Shown in pieces: positions 63,397 to 64,000 of a stretch of 64,000 bases of DNA. Numbering within the stretch: position 1 is the stretch's first letter; each line of letters begins with the position of its first letter. A model generated the notes under the pieces. That model was not told the DNA's origin. It worked only from the letters and a program-made list of their open reading frames with translations, and did no database searches. The DNA comes from Carboxylicivirga litoralis (GTDB lineage Bacteria; Bacteroidota; Bacteroidia; Bacteroidales; Marinilabiliaceae), in contig NZ_JAFMVC010000002.1 in the NCBI RefSeq assembly GCF_025499605.1, positions 310,001 through 374,000 of the forward strand, written 5' to 3'. The position numbers and the translations under genes are program-made.

Positions 63397-63500
63397 CCCC
63401 ATAGCTTGTCCCGGATTAGACGGGAGGGAAGTGCCTGAAAGGCGATGGGGGAATTAGTTATTCTCCCCCTCAGACCTGCGGCCAGCTCCCCTAGGGGAGC
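63397..63500. repeat. Nested palindromic intergenic element
   Basis: Several stems stack in about 100 bases: CTTCCCCAT with GATGGGGGAA, GCCTGAAAGGC, GGGGGAAT-tagtt-ATTCTCCCCC, and a perfect 16-base palindrome GCTCCCCTAGGGGAGC at 63485-63500. The end CTGCGGCCAGCTCCCC resembles a GC-rich palindromic element that I recall in many gut-type genomes. Role unknown. Confidence 0.55.
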
Positions 63501-63542
63501 ATAGATTAGCCTATTATAATCAACATTTAAAACGAACAACAA

Positions 63543-64000
63543 ATGAATTATATAACTAAAATAGCAGCTTCGTTAATGGCCGGGATACTCATCCTAAGCT
63601 CTTGTGGCGAAGTTGAAAAGCAGGATTTTAAAGATAGTGATGCCTATTTTGCTTTTGAAACCAGCAAATCGGTGATGCTCGAGAATGATATACGTACTTT
63701 GCGAATTCCCGTTTCTCTGGCTAAGAGCACTGGCATTGGCGAGGTGACTTTTGAAGTGGTGACCGAAGGATTTGATAACCCCGCTGTTGAAGGAGAAGAC
63801 TTTACGGTGAAGACATCGAACAAAACAGTAGCTTTTGAAGGCGACTGGGTTAAGAACATAGAGATTAAAATGATTGATAACTATGTACGCGATGGTGATA
63901 AAAAATTCAAACTACTACTGAAAGATAATAATATTGGTGCCGGCATTGGTATGGCCAATAATGCCAATACAGAGCATATTATTACCATCAGCGATAATGA
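63543..64000 (+). CDS. Lipoprotein with Calx-beta-like domain, C-terminus beyond the window
   Basis: 152 codons before the window ends, starting MNYITKIAASLMAGILILSS with a lipobox SSCGEVEKQ (Cys at 21). The following segment has alternating strands: AYFAFETSKSVMLENDIRTLRIPVSLAKS, EVTFEVV, FTVKTSNKTVAFEGDWVKNIEIKMIDN, KKFKLLLKD, and HIITISDN, the pattern of Calx-beta domains, with Asp/Glu residues that could bind Ca2+. As the third gene behind susC and susD, it is the kind of surface-exposed accessory lipoprotein that binds the ligand for the SusCD pair. Confidence 0.8.
   Translation, partial: MNYITKIAASLMAGILILSSCGEVEKQDFKDSDAYFAFETSKSVMLENDIRTLRIPVSLAKSTGIGEVTFEVVTEGFDNPAVEGEDFTVKTSNKTVAFEGDWVKNIEIKMIDNYVRDGDKKFKLLLKDNNIGAGIGMANNANTEHIITISDN

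Overview
The window is accessory-rich DNA from a member of the Bacteroidota, most likely of the Bacteroidales/Marinilabiliales type. This rests on a fused SecDF, a RagA/SusC-RagB/SusD pair, a C-terminal type IX secretion (T9SS) sorting domain on giant subtilases, lipoproteins of the family style, TAnnTTTG-like promoter elements and the near absence of Shine-Dalgarno sequences. No species call is possible from the sequence alone. I saw no rRNA, tRNA or CRISPR array.

Layout. 1-6.4 kb: the truncated end of a hybrid histidine kinase with an eroded ATP-binding domain, a secreted protein of unknown role, the redox repressor Rex, and an NtrBC-like kinase/sigma-54 activator pair divergent from an ABC exporter of the MacB/FtsX type (6.8-9.9 kb). 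10-16.6 kb: housekeeping, with SecDF, TatA/B, a Ca2+/Na+ antiporter, a LolD-type ATPase, a TIGR02757 protein and a TrmN6-type methylase. 16.7-25.4 kb: an ECF sigma/anti-sigma pair faces a TPR-CHAT protease-like protein. Divergent from the latter runs a peptide-export operon: a 50-residue double-glycine leader peptide missed by length cut-offs, a small winged-helix protein, an HlyD adaptor and a C39-peptidase ABC exporter. This is the best candidate for an undescribed system.

25.4-33.3 kb: a MATE pump, ComB phosphatase, a lipoprotein-ECF sigma-anti-sigma/beta-barrel operon, a MarR-controlled membrane protein and a second lipoprotein. The two lipoprotein genes carry the same ECF-like promoter (TTCCAACC-N16-CGTCAT), so one sigma factor probably drives both. 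33.4-39.3 kb, mostly minus strand: two orphan carbohydrate-binding proteins with four copies of one module, a small secreted protein, an OmpR/kinase pair, a small unknown protein and an ElaA acetyltransferase. 39.5-41.1 kb: a TPR-HTH regulator.

41.8-64 kb: a tandem duplication of a two-gene module, each a ~2500-residue secreted subtilase plus a DUF4625-type lipoprotein, followed by SusC, SusD and a Calx-beta-like lipoprotein that runs off the end. By analogy with RagAB, this looks like an extracellular protein-degradation and peptide-uptake locus (inference).
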